Source: Cuspidothrix sp046080565 (GTDB lineage Bacteria > Cyanobacteriota > Cyanobacteriia > Cyanobacteriales > Nostocaceae). From it: DNA of 31,211 nucleotides. A program made the translations under genes and the position numbers. Position 1 is the stretch's first letter. Each line of letters starts with the position of its first letter. The notes below the pieces were generated by a model. The model searched no databases. It worked only from the letters and a program-made list of their open reading frames with translations, and was not told the DNA's origin. This document shows positions 24,366 through 31,211 of this stretch, piece by piece. The stretch lies in the NCBI GenBank assembly GCA_046080565.1, contig JBJTUF010000344.1, positions 1-31,211 on the forward strand, in the 5' to 3' direction.

Positions 24366-24824
24366 CTAATTTTTCATTGTGCTTACTCTTTCTTCTTGAA
24401 TTAATGTCCGTTGGTATATTTGATCATTTTTAAACCAATGCCAAGTCCGGGCGCGATGATTATTATTAGGACTAATTTGAATCATTTCGTATAAATACAT
24501 ATCTGGAAATTGTTTATAACCAAACCACAAAATCACAGTTTGATCATCAATTTCCCAGGCTTTTCCTTGAATACGTTCTGTATCAAACCACAGAGTTTTA
24601 TCTCGATATGTGCCGGGAAATTGATGTTCTTCTTGTTTTCCATTATTCCAGGTATAACGATTAATTTGATAGTAAGGATATTCACCATTTTCTGGAAATT
24701 GACAACTTAAATGTGATTTATGTTGATCGAGAATTTGACCATTAACATCAACCAAAGTATAAGTTCCTATCCATTCGCCTTCGTGACGGGCTAAAACGGG
24801 CATTTCTAAACGAATATTACACAT
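24366..24824 (-). CDS. DUF3598-like (lipocalin/FABP-type) protein
   Basis: This 152-residue protein seems to belong to the cyanobacterial DUF3598 group, beta-barrel proteins resembling lipocalins and fatty-acid-binding proteins. Strands are seen in LARHEGEWIGTYTLVD, then YPYYQINRYTWNNGKQEEHQFPG, LWFDTERIQGKAWEIDDQTVILWFGY, MYLYEMIQIS and ARTWHWFKNDQIYQRTLIQEERV. It is rich in W and Y, as expected for a barrel with an aromatic cavity, and has no signal peptide. A bound ligand such as a lipid or pigment is possible but not shown. It lies 82 bases downstream of the aldehyde dehydrogenase gene, across a short repeat, and could be co-transcribed with it. Confidence 0.6.
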   Translation of the reverse strand: MCNIRLEMPVLARHEGEWIGTYTLVDVNGQILDQHKSHLSCQFPENGEYPYYQINRYTWNNGKQEEHQFPGTYRDKTLWFDTERIQGKAWEIDDQTVILWFGYKQFPDMYLYEMIQISPNNNHRARTWHWFKNDQIYQRTLIQEERVSTMKN

Positions 24825-24830
24825 AATTTG

Positions 24831-24857
24831 TTAGTTGTCAGTTATTAGTTGTCAGTT
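24831..24857. repeat. 13-bp direct repeat upstream of the DUF3598-like gene
   Basis: TTAGTTGTCAGTT occurs at 24831-24843 and again at 24845-24857, one base apart. It is a short tandem filler repeat immediately before the start codon of the gene at 24824, so a ribosome binding site is not evident there. Confidence 0.7.
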
Positions 24858-24905
24858 GTTGGTAGGAAAACATTATAGAATACAGTCATAAATTTTTAAT
24901 TTTAC

Positions 24906-26324
24906 CTATTCTTCATTAAACCACCAAGGATCTTTATTTGTGTTGGTTTTAATTAAAAAGGCTTTTTTCCTGAGAAAACGTTTGAAACCTGATGCACCCA
25001 TGCGTGAACCTCCTAAACCGGAAAATTTAAAAGAGTTTTTCTCACCTTCGTGCATCATTGCTGTTAAACCAGCATCATTAATACTAATAGCACCTACATC
25101 TAATTGCATCCCAATTTCTAATGCTAATTCTGTTGATTCACTAAATATAGCAGCACTGAGTCCATAAATAGAATCATTAGCTAAATCTATGGCTTCTTCT
25201 ATGGTAGAAAAAGACATAGTTGGCATAATTGGCCCAAATGTTTCTTCAGTCATAATTTTCATAGAATGGTTAACATTAGTGATAACTGTAGGACGACACC
25301 ACCAACCGCCACCTATTTCTTCTACTTTACCACCACAGTGAATAATTGCACCTTTGTCAACGGCATCATGTAGATGTTCATTAATAATTACAGCTTGTTT
25401 TTCGGAAATTATTGGGCCTATTTCTCCACTTTCTACGGTGGGATAAGCTAATTGTAGATGATGGGCTTTAGCTACTAATTGATGATAAAATTTTTCAAAG
25501 ATAGATTCAGCCACATAAATTCTTTCAATTGATAAACATGACTGACCTGTATTGACAACCGAACCCCATAAAATTGCGGAAGTTGCTAAATTTAAATCTG
25601 CTGATTCTAACACAATAGCTGGATCTTTTCCACCTAATTCTAAACAAGCCGGAATAAAGTTGATCGCGGCTATTTCTGCTACTATTCTACCAGTTTCTAC
25701 GCTACCTGTAAAGCAAATTAAATCTACATCTTCTATTAAAGCCGCTCCTGTTTGTCCTGCACCTTCGACAAAATTTAAAACATCACGTAATTGAGGAACA
25801 GTATTTAATGTATTCATTAAAGGAGCAACAAACCGGGGTGTAATTTCACTTGGTTTGACTATCACCGCACAACCAGCTAATAAAGCAGGAATGGTATCAA
25901 TTATAGATAATAAAAGGGGAAAATTCCAAGGACTAATAATCCCAACTAAAGTATAAGGAACGGCTGTTTGTTGTAAAGAAATAAAAGGAATGGATGTATT
26001 TTTAGCAGTTTCTTGTAATAGTTGGGGAGCTAAATTACACCATCTATCAATACTATTTAAAAAAGAGTCTATTTCTAAAACAGATGTTGATAATCTGCCT
26101 GTATCATTAACTAAAGCATCTGTTAATTGTTGACGATCTGATACTATAGCTTCTTGCCATTGTTTGAGGGCTGTAATTCTACCTTCAATACCTATTTGTT
26201 GCCAAGCAATTTGTCCCCTGCGAAGACGGTGACATTGCTGGGAAAGTAATTTTGGTGGTGGAGGAACGATGACATAATCAAATTTTCCAGTGCGGGGGTT
26301 GCGAACTTCAATTGGTTTTGTCAT
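24906..26324 (-). CDS. NAD(P)-dependent aldehyde dehydrogenase
   Basis: This ALDH-superfamily enzyme oxidises an aldehyde to a carboxylic acid. The start is taken at ATG 26324 (MTKPIEVRNPRTGKF), giving 472 residues; an upstream ATG at 26366 would add 14 residues encoded by a GGGAACA filler repeat and so is unlikely. The catalytic residues are all present: Asn134 in SPWNFP, Lys157 in VKPSE, Glu229 in LELGGKDP, and Cys263 in NTGQSC. The C-terminal region has EETFGPIMP. The substrate is not deducible. The gene lies 45 bases after the nitrilase-like gene on the same strand, which makes an operon likely: the acyl compound released by one could feed the other, if the nitrilase-like protein is active. 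Confidence 0.93.
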   Translation of the reverse strand: MTKPIEVRNPRTGKFDYVIVPPPPKLLSQQCHRLRRGQIAWQQIGIEGRITALKQWQEAIVSDRQQLTDALVNDTGRLSTSVLEIDSFLNSIDRWCNLAPQLLQETAKNTSIPFISLQQTAVPYTLVGIISPWNFPLLLSIIDTIPALLAGCAVIVKPSEITPRFVAPLMNTLNTVPQLRDVLNFVEGAGQTGAALIEDVDLICFTGSVETGRIVAEIAAINFIPACLELGGKDPAIVLESADLNLATSAILWGSVVNTGQSCLSIERIYVAESIFEKFYHQLVAKAHHLQLAYPTVESGEIGPIISEKQAVIINEHLHDAVDKGAIIHCGGKVEEIGGGWWCRPTVITNVNHSMKIMTEETFGPIMPTMSFSTIEEAIDLANDSIYGLSAAIFSESTELALEIGMQLDVGAISINDAGLTAMMHEGEKNSFKFSGLGGSRMGASGFKRFLRKKAFLIKTNTNKDPWWFNEE

Positions 26325-26331
26325 TAGAAAT

Positions 26332-26347
26332 AGGGAACAGGGAACAG
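26332..26347. repeat. GGGAACA heptamer repeat
   Basis: The heptamer AGGGAAC repeats about twice here and again at 20629-20647. This known type of short tandem repeat overlaps the region upstream of the aldehyde dehydrogenase start. Confidence 0.75.
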
Positions 26348-26369
26348 GTGACAGTGATAACATCAATAA

Positions 26370-27419
26370 TTACAAATTACGAATTATGCCTAATTCTGTG
26401 AGACGTTGAATAGTTTTTTGTTGGGTTTGGAGGAAATGTTTGCGGTCTATATTACCATCTTGCATGGTGTTAGGTGGATAAAAACTTGCATTGCTGTAAC
26501 TTTGAGCGTAAAGTTCAAAGCGTTGACGGGAAAGTAAATTATTTAAACCAGGTCGTTGGCGATCGCTCCTTAATCCTGCTAAATTAATCTCAGTAAAAGC
26601 AGCCATACTTTCACCTGCGCCTGTTTCTGCTAATACTATACCCCGATAATCAACGATTTTAGAACCACCGTCAACAGAGGCAGTGGGAATATAACTATTA
26701 ACTATACCTCCTGTATTAGCTGAAATCACATAAACCATATTTTCCACGCTGCGAGTAATTTTCGCGGCATCTTTAGGCGTGATATTTCTACTATAAACTT
26801 CTGAGGTAGAATGTAATAAAATTTCTGCCCCCCGCATAGTTAAACAACGGGCAATTTCTGGATATAAAATTTCTTCTGATGCTAACGCAGCTAAATTACC
26901 AATTTCTGTTTTCGCAACCGGAAAAACACCCTCTAACCCATAACATTCCAAATATTGATCCCAAACATCATGGGGTGTCGGTGCAAACATGGAATTTAAG
27001 CGCCGATAGCGTAAAATAATTGTCCCTAAAGGATCAATAATAAAACAAGTTTGAAAATATAAATTAGGAAAATTTGCATCTAATTCGTAAGCATTTCCTG
27101 ATAAAAATATTTTGTATTTTTGAGCAATTTTTCCCAAAGCTTCATATTCCCAACCCTTGATTTCTAAACAAGCTTTTTCTCTCCACTCTTCTAAAGATTC
27201 TCCCATGGGAAAACCTGTCAAGAAATATTCTGGCAGTACAACTAAACGACAGTCACTACCAATAAAAGCTAAACTTGCCGCAATTTGTTTTTCTAAACGT
27301 TGAATAGTATTTTTAATAATTAAACGGGCTTCATCTGAGTTTACTTGGTTGACCGCATGACAAGTTAATTGTAATGCTAAAGCGCGGTATGAGTTGAGGG
27401 AATTTGTATTAGTTGTCAT
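26370..27419 (-). CDS. nitrilase-fold protein with altered catalytic triad
   Basis: This 349-residue protein has the nitrilase superfamily fold. The catalytic Glu is present (Glu64 in VVLPEYFLTGFP). The usual Lys in the YRK motif is Arg140 in LRYRRLN. The usual Cys, six residues before PE, is Ser181 in LAALASEEILYPEIARCL. Family enzymes use Glu-Lys-Cys, so a thiol-based hydrolase is unlikely unless another residue takes over. The rest of the fold is well kept (GAEILLHSTSEVY, ENMVYVISANTGG and a late extension about residues 285-349), so this is a conserved protein rather than decay. It may be a pseudo-enzyme or have another chemistry. It shares a transcript direction with ALDH and diverges from a PEP-mutase-like gene, 87 bases away. 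Confidence 0.85.
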   Translation of the reverse strand: MTTNTNSLNSYRALALQLTCHAVNQVNSDEARLIIKNTIQRLEKQIAASLAFIGSDCRLVVLPEYFLTGFPMGESLEEWREKACLEIKGWEYEALGKIAQKYKIFLSGNAYELDANFPNLYFQTCFIIDPLGTIILRYRRLNSMFAPTPHDVWDQYLECYGLEGVFPVAKTEIGNLAALASEEILYPEIARCLTMRGAEILLHSTSEVYSRNITPKDAAKITRSVENMVYVISANTGGIVNSYIPTASVDGGSKIVDYRGIVLAETGAGESMAAFTEINLAGLRSDRQRPGLNNLLSRQRFELYAQSYSNASFYPPNTMQDGNIDRKHFLQTQQKTIQRLTELGIIRNL

Positions 27420-27457
27420 ATATTTTTTGGCAAAGTTGATTAAATCCCAAAATATCT

Positions 27458-27475
27458 ATACAGTATTTATTGTAT
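27458..27475. promoter_or_regulatory. dyad in a divergent promoter region
   Basis: ATACA (27458-27462), 8 bases, TGTAT (27471-27475) form a perfect 5-bp inverted repeat in the 87-base gap between the nitrilase-like gene (minus) and the PEP-mutase-like gene (plus). The spacing suits a dimeric regulator, but AT-rich dyads arise by chance and no known consensus is met exactly. Confidence 0.3.
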
Positions 27476-27506
27476 TGTCAAAATAGTCCATTTTATAGTT
27501 AGTTGT

Positions 27507-28370
27507 ATGTCTGCTGGCCAAAAACTGCGCGAATTACTTGCACGTCCTGAAATTATTGTTATTCCTGGCGTTTATGACTGTTTGAGTGCAAAACTGGTAG
27601 AAAAATCTGGTTTTGATGTCGCTGCTACCAGTGGTTTCGGTATTGCTGCTTCTACCTTGGGTTTACCTGACTATGGTTTTCTCACCGCTACGGAAAATTT
27701 AGCTACTGTAGGCCGCATAGCTCAGTCAATCAATATACCATTAATTGCCGATTGCGATACTGGTTATGGCAACGCTTTAAATGTGATGAGAACTGTTAAA
27801 GATGCGGTGCAGTTAGGTTTAGCTGGGATAATTTTAGAAGACCAAGAATGGCCAAAGAAATGCGGACATTTTGAAGGTAAACGAGTAATTTCGATGACCG
27901 AACAAGCGGGAAAAATTCGGGCTGCTGTCAAAGCGCGTGGTGATAATAGCTTGGTAATTATAGCGCGAACTGATGCCCGTGCGCCCTTGGGATTAGAGGA
28001 AGCAATTAATCGGGGTAAAGCATATATCAATGCTGGGGCAGATGTTTTATTTGTGGAAGCTCCCCAATCTGTGGCAGAATTGGAAATTATAGCCGCTACT
28101 TTTCCTGATGTACCATTAGTAGCAAACATTGTTGAAGGTGGTAAAACTCCCGCCATTTCCCCAGCAGAATTGCAAAATTTAGGTTTTAAAATAGTCTTTT
28201 TTCCTCTGACTGCATTGATGGCTGTAACGGAGGTAATGAGTGTGTGTTTTCGTCATTTAAAAGCAGAGGGAAGAACTGATAATTTATCTGGTTTGATGAA
28301 TTTTCAGGATTTTCAAGAATTGATGAATGTGCCACAATTTCTAGCAATGGAAAAGGAGTATAAAGAATGA
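27507..28370 (+). CDS. isocitrate lyase / PEP mutase family protein
   Basis: This is an alpha/beta-barrel enzyme of the isocitrate lyase-PEP mutase superfamily, 287 residues. Metal and phosphate-binding residues are seen in IADCDTGYGN (Asp82, Asp84), Glu111-Asp112 in IILEDQEWPKKCGH, and Arg in IIARTDA. The KKCGH motif (Lys118-Cys119-Gly120-His121) is the flexible active-site loop of lyases such as methylisocitrate lyase and oxaloacetate decarboxylase, and differs from PEP mutases, which lack this Cys. A lyase or decarboxylase on a 2-substituted dicarboxylic acid is therefore more likely. A small AATGAA/TTCATT hairpin overlaps the stop codon. It reads away from the nitrilase-like gene. Confidence 0.88.
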   Translation: MSAGQKLRELLARPEIIVIPGVYDCLSAKLVEKSGFDVAATSGFGIAASTLGLPDYGFLTATENLATVGRIAQSINIPLIADCDTGYGNALNVMRTVKDAVQLGLAGIILEDQEWPKKCGHFEGKRVISMTEQAGKIRAAVKARGDNSLVIIARTDARAPLGLEEAINRGKAYINAGADVLFVEAPQSVAELEIIAATFPDVPLVANIVEGGKTPAISPAELQNLGFKIVFFPLTALMAVTEVMSVCFRHLKAEGRTDNLSGLMNFQDFQELMNVPQFLAMEKEYKE

Positions 28371-28496
28371 ATTATTCATTACTTCTCTGGTTGAAAGTTG
28401 ATGAATAATGAATTATTTAAAAAATAAAGTCTTTCTTCAATCAACTTAACCATTGTGTTAAAATTAAATCATAACCTCATATTTCTGACTTTAACT

Positions 28497-28799
28497 ATGG
28501 TAAATTCTTTCAAACAATCTTCAACTTCCCTGGAAACGCTAATCAGTGAAATTGAAGCAACTCCCCAAGAATATTGGACGGAATTACTAGATACTCTACG
28601 CCAGTTTCGGCAGAACATTCTCTCAACCAACTCACCCATTATTAATCCAGAACAAGCCCAAAAAAATCAAGCAGCAATTGAGCTTTTAGACTCTTGGCTG
28701 AATGAAAACGAAGATGCTACCGAACATCAGCAAGCCTGGGACTTTCTCAAAAATACCCTTGATGAAGATCGTTTATCTGATCGCCCTTTATTTCCATGA
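28497..28799 (+). CDS. putative antitoxin upstream of a PIN-domain toxin
   Basis: This 100-residue protein is not one I can assign to a named antitoxin family. The start is taken at ATG 28497 (MVNSFKQSSTSLETLISEIE); an in-frame GTG at 28455 adds 14 hydrophobic residues and is less likely. The early part reads ETLISEIEATPQEYWTELLDTLRQFRQNI and the last part is acidic (DSWLNENEDATEHQQAWDFLKNTLDEDRL), which would suit wrapping around a nuclease. Its TGA overlaps the toxin ATG (ATGA, 28796-28799), the usual layout of toxin-antitoxin operons. The function is inferred only from this position. Confidence 0.7.
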   Translation: MVNSFKQSSTSLETLISEIEATPQEYWTELLDTLRQFRQNILSTNSPIINPEQAQKNQAAIELLDSWLNENEDATEHQQAWDFLKNTLDEDRLSDRPLFP

Positions 28800-29248
28800 A
28801 TCGCTTAATTTTATTAGATTCAGGTCCTCTAGGAATGGTGACAAATCCTCAAGCCAAAGGTCTTCCTCTAGCCTGTCAACAATGGTTAAAAAGACTTCTA
28901 GCAAGAGGAGAACGTTTTGCAATCCCAGAAATTGCAGATTATGAAGTGCGTCGAGAACTACTGCGTGCGAACTTATTAAAAAGTGTTCATCGCCTCGATA
29001 ACTTAAAACAAACCCTGGAATATATTCCCATTCAGACAGAGACTATGCTATTAGCAGCAAAGCTTTGGGCAGAAGCGAGACAAACAGGACAACCTACAGC
29101 CGATGCAAAAGCCTTAGATGGAGATATTATTCTTTCTGCCCAAGCTCGTCTTCTTACTAATGAAACCACAGAAGTAATCGTTGCAACTACAAATGTTGGT
29201 CATTTGAGCCGATTTATTACGGCTTGTGATTGGCAGGTTATTAATTAA
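28796..29248 (+). CDS. PIN-domain ribonuclease, VapC-like toxin
   Basis: This is a 150-residue PIN-domain protein. The acidic set expected of metal-dependent PIN RNases is present: Asp8 in LILLDSGPL, Glu50 in EIADYEVRREL, and Asp103, Asp108 and Asp110 in TADAKALDGDIILSAQA. The final acidic position is Asn133 in ATTNVGHLSRF, as in some VapC proteins. VapC toxins cut tRNA or rRNA; the target here is unknown. It overlaps its presumed antitoxin by 4 bases and ends 153 bases before a kinase gene. The accessory surroundings fit a TA cassette. Confidence 0.85.
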   Translation: MNRLILLDSGPLGMVTNPQAKGLPLACQQWLKRLLARGERFAIPEIADYEVRRELLRANLLKSVHRLDNLKQTLEYIPIQTETMLLAAKLWAEARQTGQPTADAKALDGDIILSAQARLLTNETTEVIVATTNVGHLSRFITACDWQVIN

Positions 29249-29401
29249 CAAAATTATAGAGTAGGTGAAGCATTGCTTGAGAATTTTTGAGATGTGTGTG
29301 GGACAATCAAAAGAAGGATCGCATTATCTTCATCAAGCTAGATTTAAGCTACAAGACCTTTTTATGCGAAAATTGATCCAACTATTTGGAAATTAGCAAA
29401 A

Positions 29402-30412
29402 ATGGCTTGGGTAGCAGGTGATCAGTTGCAAGGTGGAAAATACACCATTGAAAAAGAGTTGAGAAAGGGACGCTTTGGTATTACTTATTTGGCGAGAAAC
29501 AAAAATAATGAGCGCCTAGTTATTAAAACATTAGATAGTAATTCACTAACATCCCTGAACCAATCAGACCGAGAACGTCTAGAAACTATGTTTTGGCAAG
29601 AAGCGGTAAAACTTACTCGCTGTCAGCACGAGCATATTGTGAAATTTGCTGAACCTTTTAAAGAAGCAGAGTTTTCGTGTTTGGTGATGGAGTATGTGGA
29701 CGGTGTGAATTTAGATGAACGTAGCCAGTTACAACTTCCTGAAAAACAAGCATTAATTTACATTCGGCAAATTGGGGAAGCTTTAACAGTTGTACATCAA
29801 AACAAATTGGTTCATGGAGATGTGCGACCAGAAAATATTATTTTACGCGGGGGAAGACCGGAAGCGGTACTGATTGATTTTGATTTAGCCCTAGATTTTG
29901 ACCATGAATTAACCACGCGACGATCTCAGGAAAATGCCGATGGATTTGCACCTCCTGAGCTTTACTCTAAAAGCACTAAACCAACTGCTGCAAGTGATAT
30001 TTATTCTTTAGCTGCAACTCTTTATGTACTTCTCACAGGAAAAATACCTGTGGATGCTCTCAAACGTAAAGTGGATAATATTCATTTAACAGAACCAAAA
30101 GAATTGAATCTACAAATTAGCGATCGCATTAACCAAGCAATTTTAACAGGGATGAAACTAAATCCCCAAGAGCGATCGCAATCAGTAAAACAATGGATTG
30201 ACTCTTTAGGTACAACTGAAAAAGAACCCGAACATAAACCTACTTGGAATTGGGATAAAAAAATCCAGTTCTGGACACTGGTTATAGCCGGAATTGCTGC
30301 TATTGGGACATTACTCTCAGGTATAGTTGGCTGGATTCCTTTTATCAAACCATCTCCACCTACCAGCACACCGTCACTTTCTCCGACTTCTTTGCCTACC
30401 AATAAACAGTAG
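29402..30412 (+). CDS. Ser/Thr protein kinase-like membrane protein with altered motifs
   Basis: This 336-residue protein has a bacterial Hanks-type kinase domain (about 13-270), a membrane helix (about 289-315) and a Pro/Ser/Thr-rich tail. The ATP-anchoring Lys42 in VIKTL, Glu67, Asp140 and Asn145 remain. Three conserved spots differ: the glycine loop reads RKGRFG with the first Gly replaced by Arg21; HRDxKxxN is HGDVRPEN (Arg to Gly139, Lys to Arg142); and DFG is DFD (Gly to Asp161). It could be a weak kinase or a pseudokinase that still binds nucleotide. The usual C-terminal kinase part is present (GFAPPELYSK, SDIYSLAATLYVLLTGK). A second kinase gene follows 60 bases later. Confidence 0.88.
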   Translation: MAWVAGDQLQGGKYTIEKELRKGRFGITYLARNKNNERLVIKTLDSNSLTSLNQSDRERLETMFWQEAVKLTRCQHEHIVKFAEPFKEAEFSCLVMEYVDGVNLDERSQLQLPEKQALIYIRQIGEALTVVHQNKLVHGDVRPENIILRGGRPEAVLIDFDLALDFDHELTTRRSQENADGFAPPELYSKSTKPTAASDIYSLAATLYVLLTGKIPVDALKRKVDNIHLTEPKELNLQISDRINQAILTGMKLNPQERSQSVKQWIDSLGTTEKEPEHKPTWNWDKKIQFWTLVIAGIAAIGTLLSGIVGWIPFIKPSPPTSTPSLSPTSLPTNKQ

Positions 30413-30472
30413 AATCAAGTAAACTTTTCTTAGGTGGTGGTATGAAAATAAATACTTAAATCAGAGGTATTC

Positions 30473-31077
30473 ATGACCTGGGGAATAGGAAAGGAATTGC
30501 AGGGTGGTAAATATGTAATTCAGCAGATTCTCGGACAAGGGGGATTTGGCATTACTTACAGAGCATTAGAGGTTACGCTCAAGCTGCAAGTTGTCATCAA
30601 GACACCTAATGAATATCTGAACTATGATCCAGAGTATGACAAGTATATAGAAAAATTCATTGCAGAAGGGCGGACACTAGCACGTTTATCTCAAGATCCT
30701 CACCCCCATATTGTCAGGGTAATTGAACTATTTCAGGAAGGTAACACCCATTGTCTAGTCATGGAGTTTATACCGGGGGAAAATTTGTTTCAGGCTGTCA
30801 AGCGTAGGGGAGCATTACCAGAAGCAGAAATTGTAACTTGTATTCGCCAAATTGGGGAAGCTTTGATGGTGGTGCATGAAGCGGGTTTAGTACACCGAGA
30901 TGCCCACCCTGGAAACATTATGCTGCGAAGTAATGGTAAAGCTGTTTTGATTGACTTTGGCATTTCTAAAGAAATAGTTCCCTTAACCGGAACTCAAATG
31001 AGTAAAGATGCTAATGCGGCATTTGCACCCTATGAACAAATCACTAGAGGTACTAGCAAGCCAACGGTTGATATTTA
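30473..31077 (+). pseudogene. Ser/Thr protein kinase gene interrupted by an insertion sequence
   Basis: The N-terminal 201 residues are an intact Hanks-type kinase: GQGGFG loop, Lys43 in VVIKTP, HRDAHPGN with Asp143 and Asn148, and DFGIS with Asp161. The reading stops just after FAPYEQ, TRGTSKPTVDI, exactly where the family continues with YSL in the helix-F region. The stop TAG is a junction product: TA from the kinase and G from the IS at 31078. All of helix F onward and the C-lobe is cut off, so the product cannot be a working kinase here. The rest of the gene should lie after the IS, outside the window. Confidence 0.85.
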
Positions 31078-31211
31078 GGGCTTGCTGAATAAACACAAAA
31101 CCTAGATAAATCAAGAGTTGAGGGGGCAGAAAAAAGGAACAAAGTGCAAGAAAAAGGGGTAAAATAGATAAAAACCCTTGCATCAAGGTGCATCAAAATG
31201 TATCGCAAACA
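31078..31211 (+). mobile_element. left end of an insertion sequence (IS5-type, probable)
   Basis: The element begins GGGCTTGCTGAATAAACAC, a terminal sequence I associate with cyanobacterial IS5-like elements. It has a leader of 120 bases. Its ORF starts at ATG 31198 (codons M-Y-R-K) and runs off the window; transposases beginning MYRK are known to me in that family. Only one end is seen, so the target duplication and the full length cannot be measured. It is inserted in the kinase gene before it. Confidence 0.75.
31198..31211 (+). CDS. transposase, 5' end only
   Basis: This is the first four and a half codons (MYRK) of the IS transposase, cut off by the window end. Identity is inferred from this start and the terminal sequence of the element; nothing more can be read. 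Confidence 0.5.

Noticed and set aside
26370..27419. Nit1C nitrilase cluster
   Set aside because: The nearby genes do not include the radical SAM, acetyltransferase and AIR-synthase-like partners of that cluster, and the catalytic Cys is missing.
29292..29396. 34-residue frame starting MCVGQSKEGSHYLHQ before the first kinase
   Set aside because: It is short, has no clear ribosome site and no recognised family; likely chance.

Overview
The window looks like a chromosomal segment of a filamentous cyanobacterium, most likely Nostocales (Anabaena/Dolichospermum/Nostoc type). The evidence is a photosystem I gene (psaE), a carotenoid desaturase, a plastid-lipid-associated (PAP/fibrillin) protein, several cyanobacteria-specific families, many HIP1 octamers (GCGATCGC, e.g. 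near 1218, 2549, 10087, 14999, 16774), low GC, and intergenic regions filled with short repeats, hairpins and a MITE-like element. No tRNA, rRNA or CRISPR array was found.

Layout. 1-795: debris. A HigA-type antitoxin gene is broken by an apparent one-base deletion, and a decayed C-terminal piece of a thioredoxin-family gene lies on the minus strand. 795-4418: housekeeping and photosynthesis genes (mraY and a DUF3134 gene on minus; a PAP/fibrillin gene, psaE and mutM on plus), with an unexplained structured element between psaE and mutM. 4708-6723: a class-3 lipase fused to a GTPase. 6836-12491: crtD-like desaturase, YciI-like protein, an unknown gene, a CPBP membrane protease and a TPR protein. 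13222-19937: two signalling genes on plus, a 1776-residue CheB-CheR-PAS-GAF-histidine kinase-REC protein followed by a REC-PAS-GGDEF diguanylate cyclase.

20080-28370: a mostly minus-strand run of metabolic genes. In transcription order these are a nitrilase-fold protein without the usual Lys and Cys of its triad, an aldehyde dehydrogenase, a DUF3598-like protein, hisS, a DUF4437 cupin-like protein, an MDR oxidoreductase and a SnoaL-like protein. A PEP-mutase/isocitrate-lyase family gene is read divergently from the nitrilase-like gene, across a short promoter region with a dyad. A 133-bp MITE-like element sits between hisS and the DUF3598-like gene.

28497-31211: an accessory end. It holds a two-gene PIN-domain toxin-antitoxin-like operon and two tandem Ser/Thr kinase genes. 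The first kinase has altered motifs. The second is cut inside its kinase domain by the left end of an insertion sequence whose transposase starts 14 bases before the window ends.

The best candidates for new biology are the lipase-GTPase fusion, the nitrilase-like pseudo-enzyme with its ALDH and PEP-mutase neighbours, the psaE-mutM structured element, and the altered kinase next to the IS-broken kinase.
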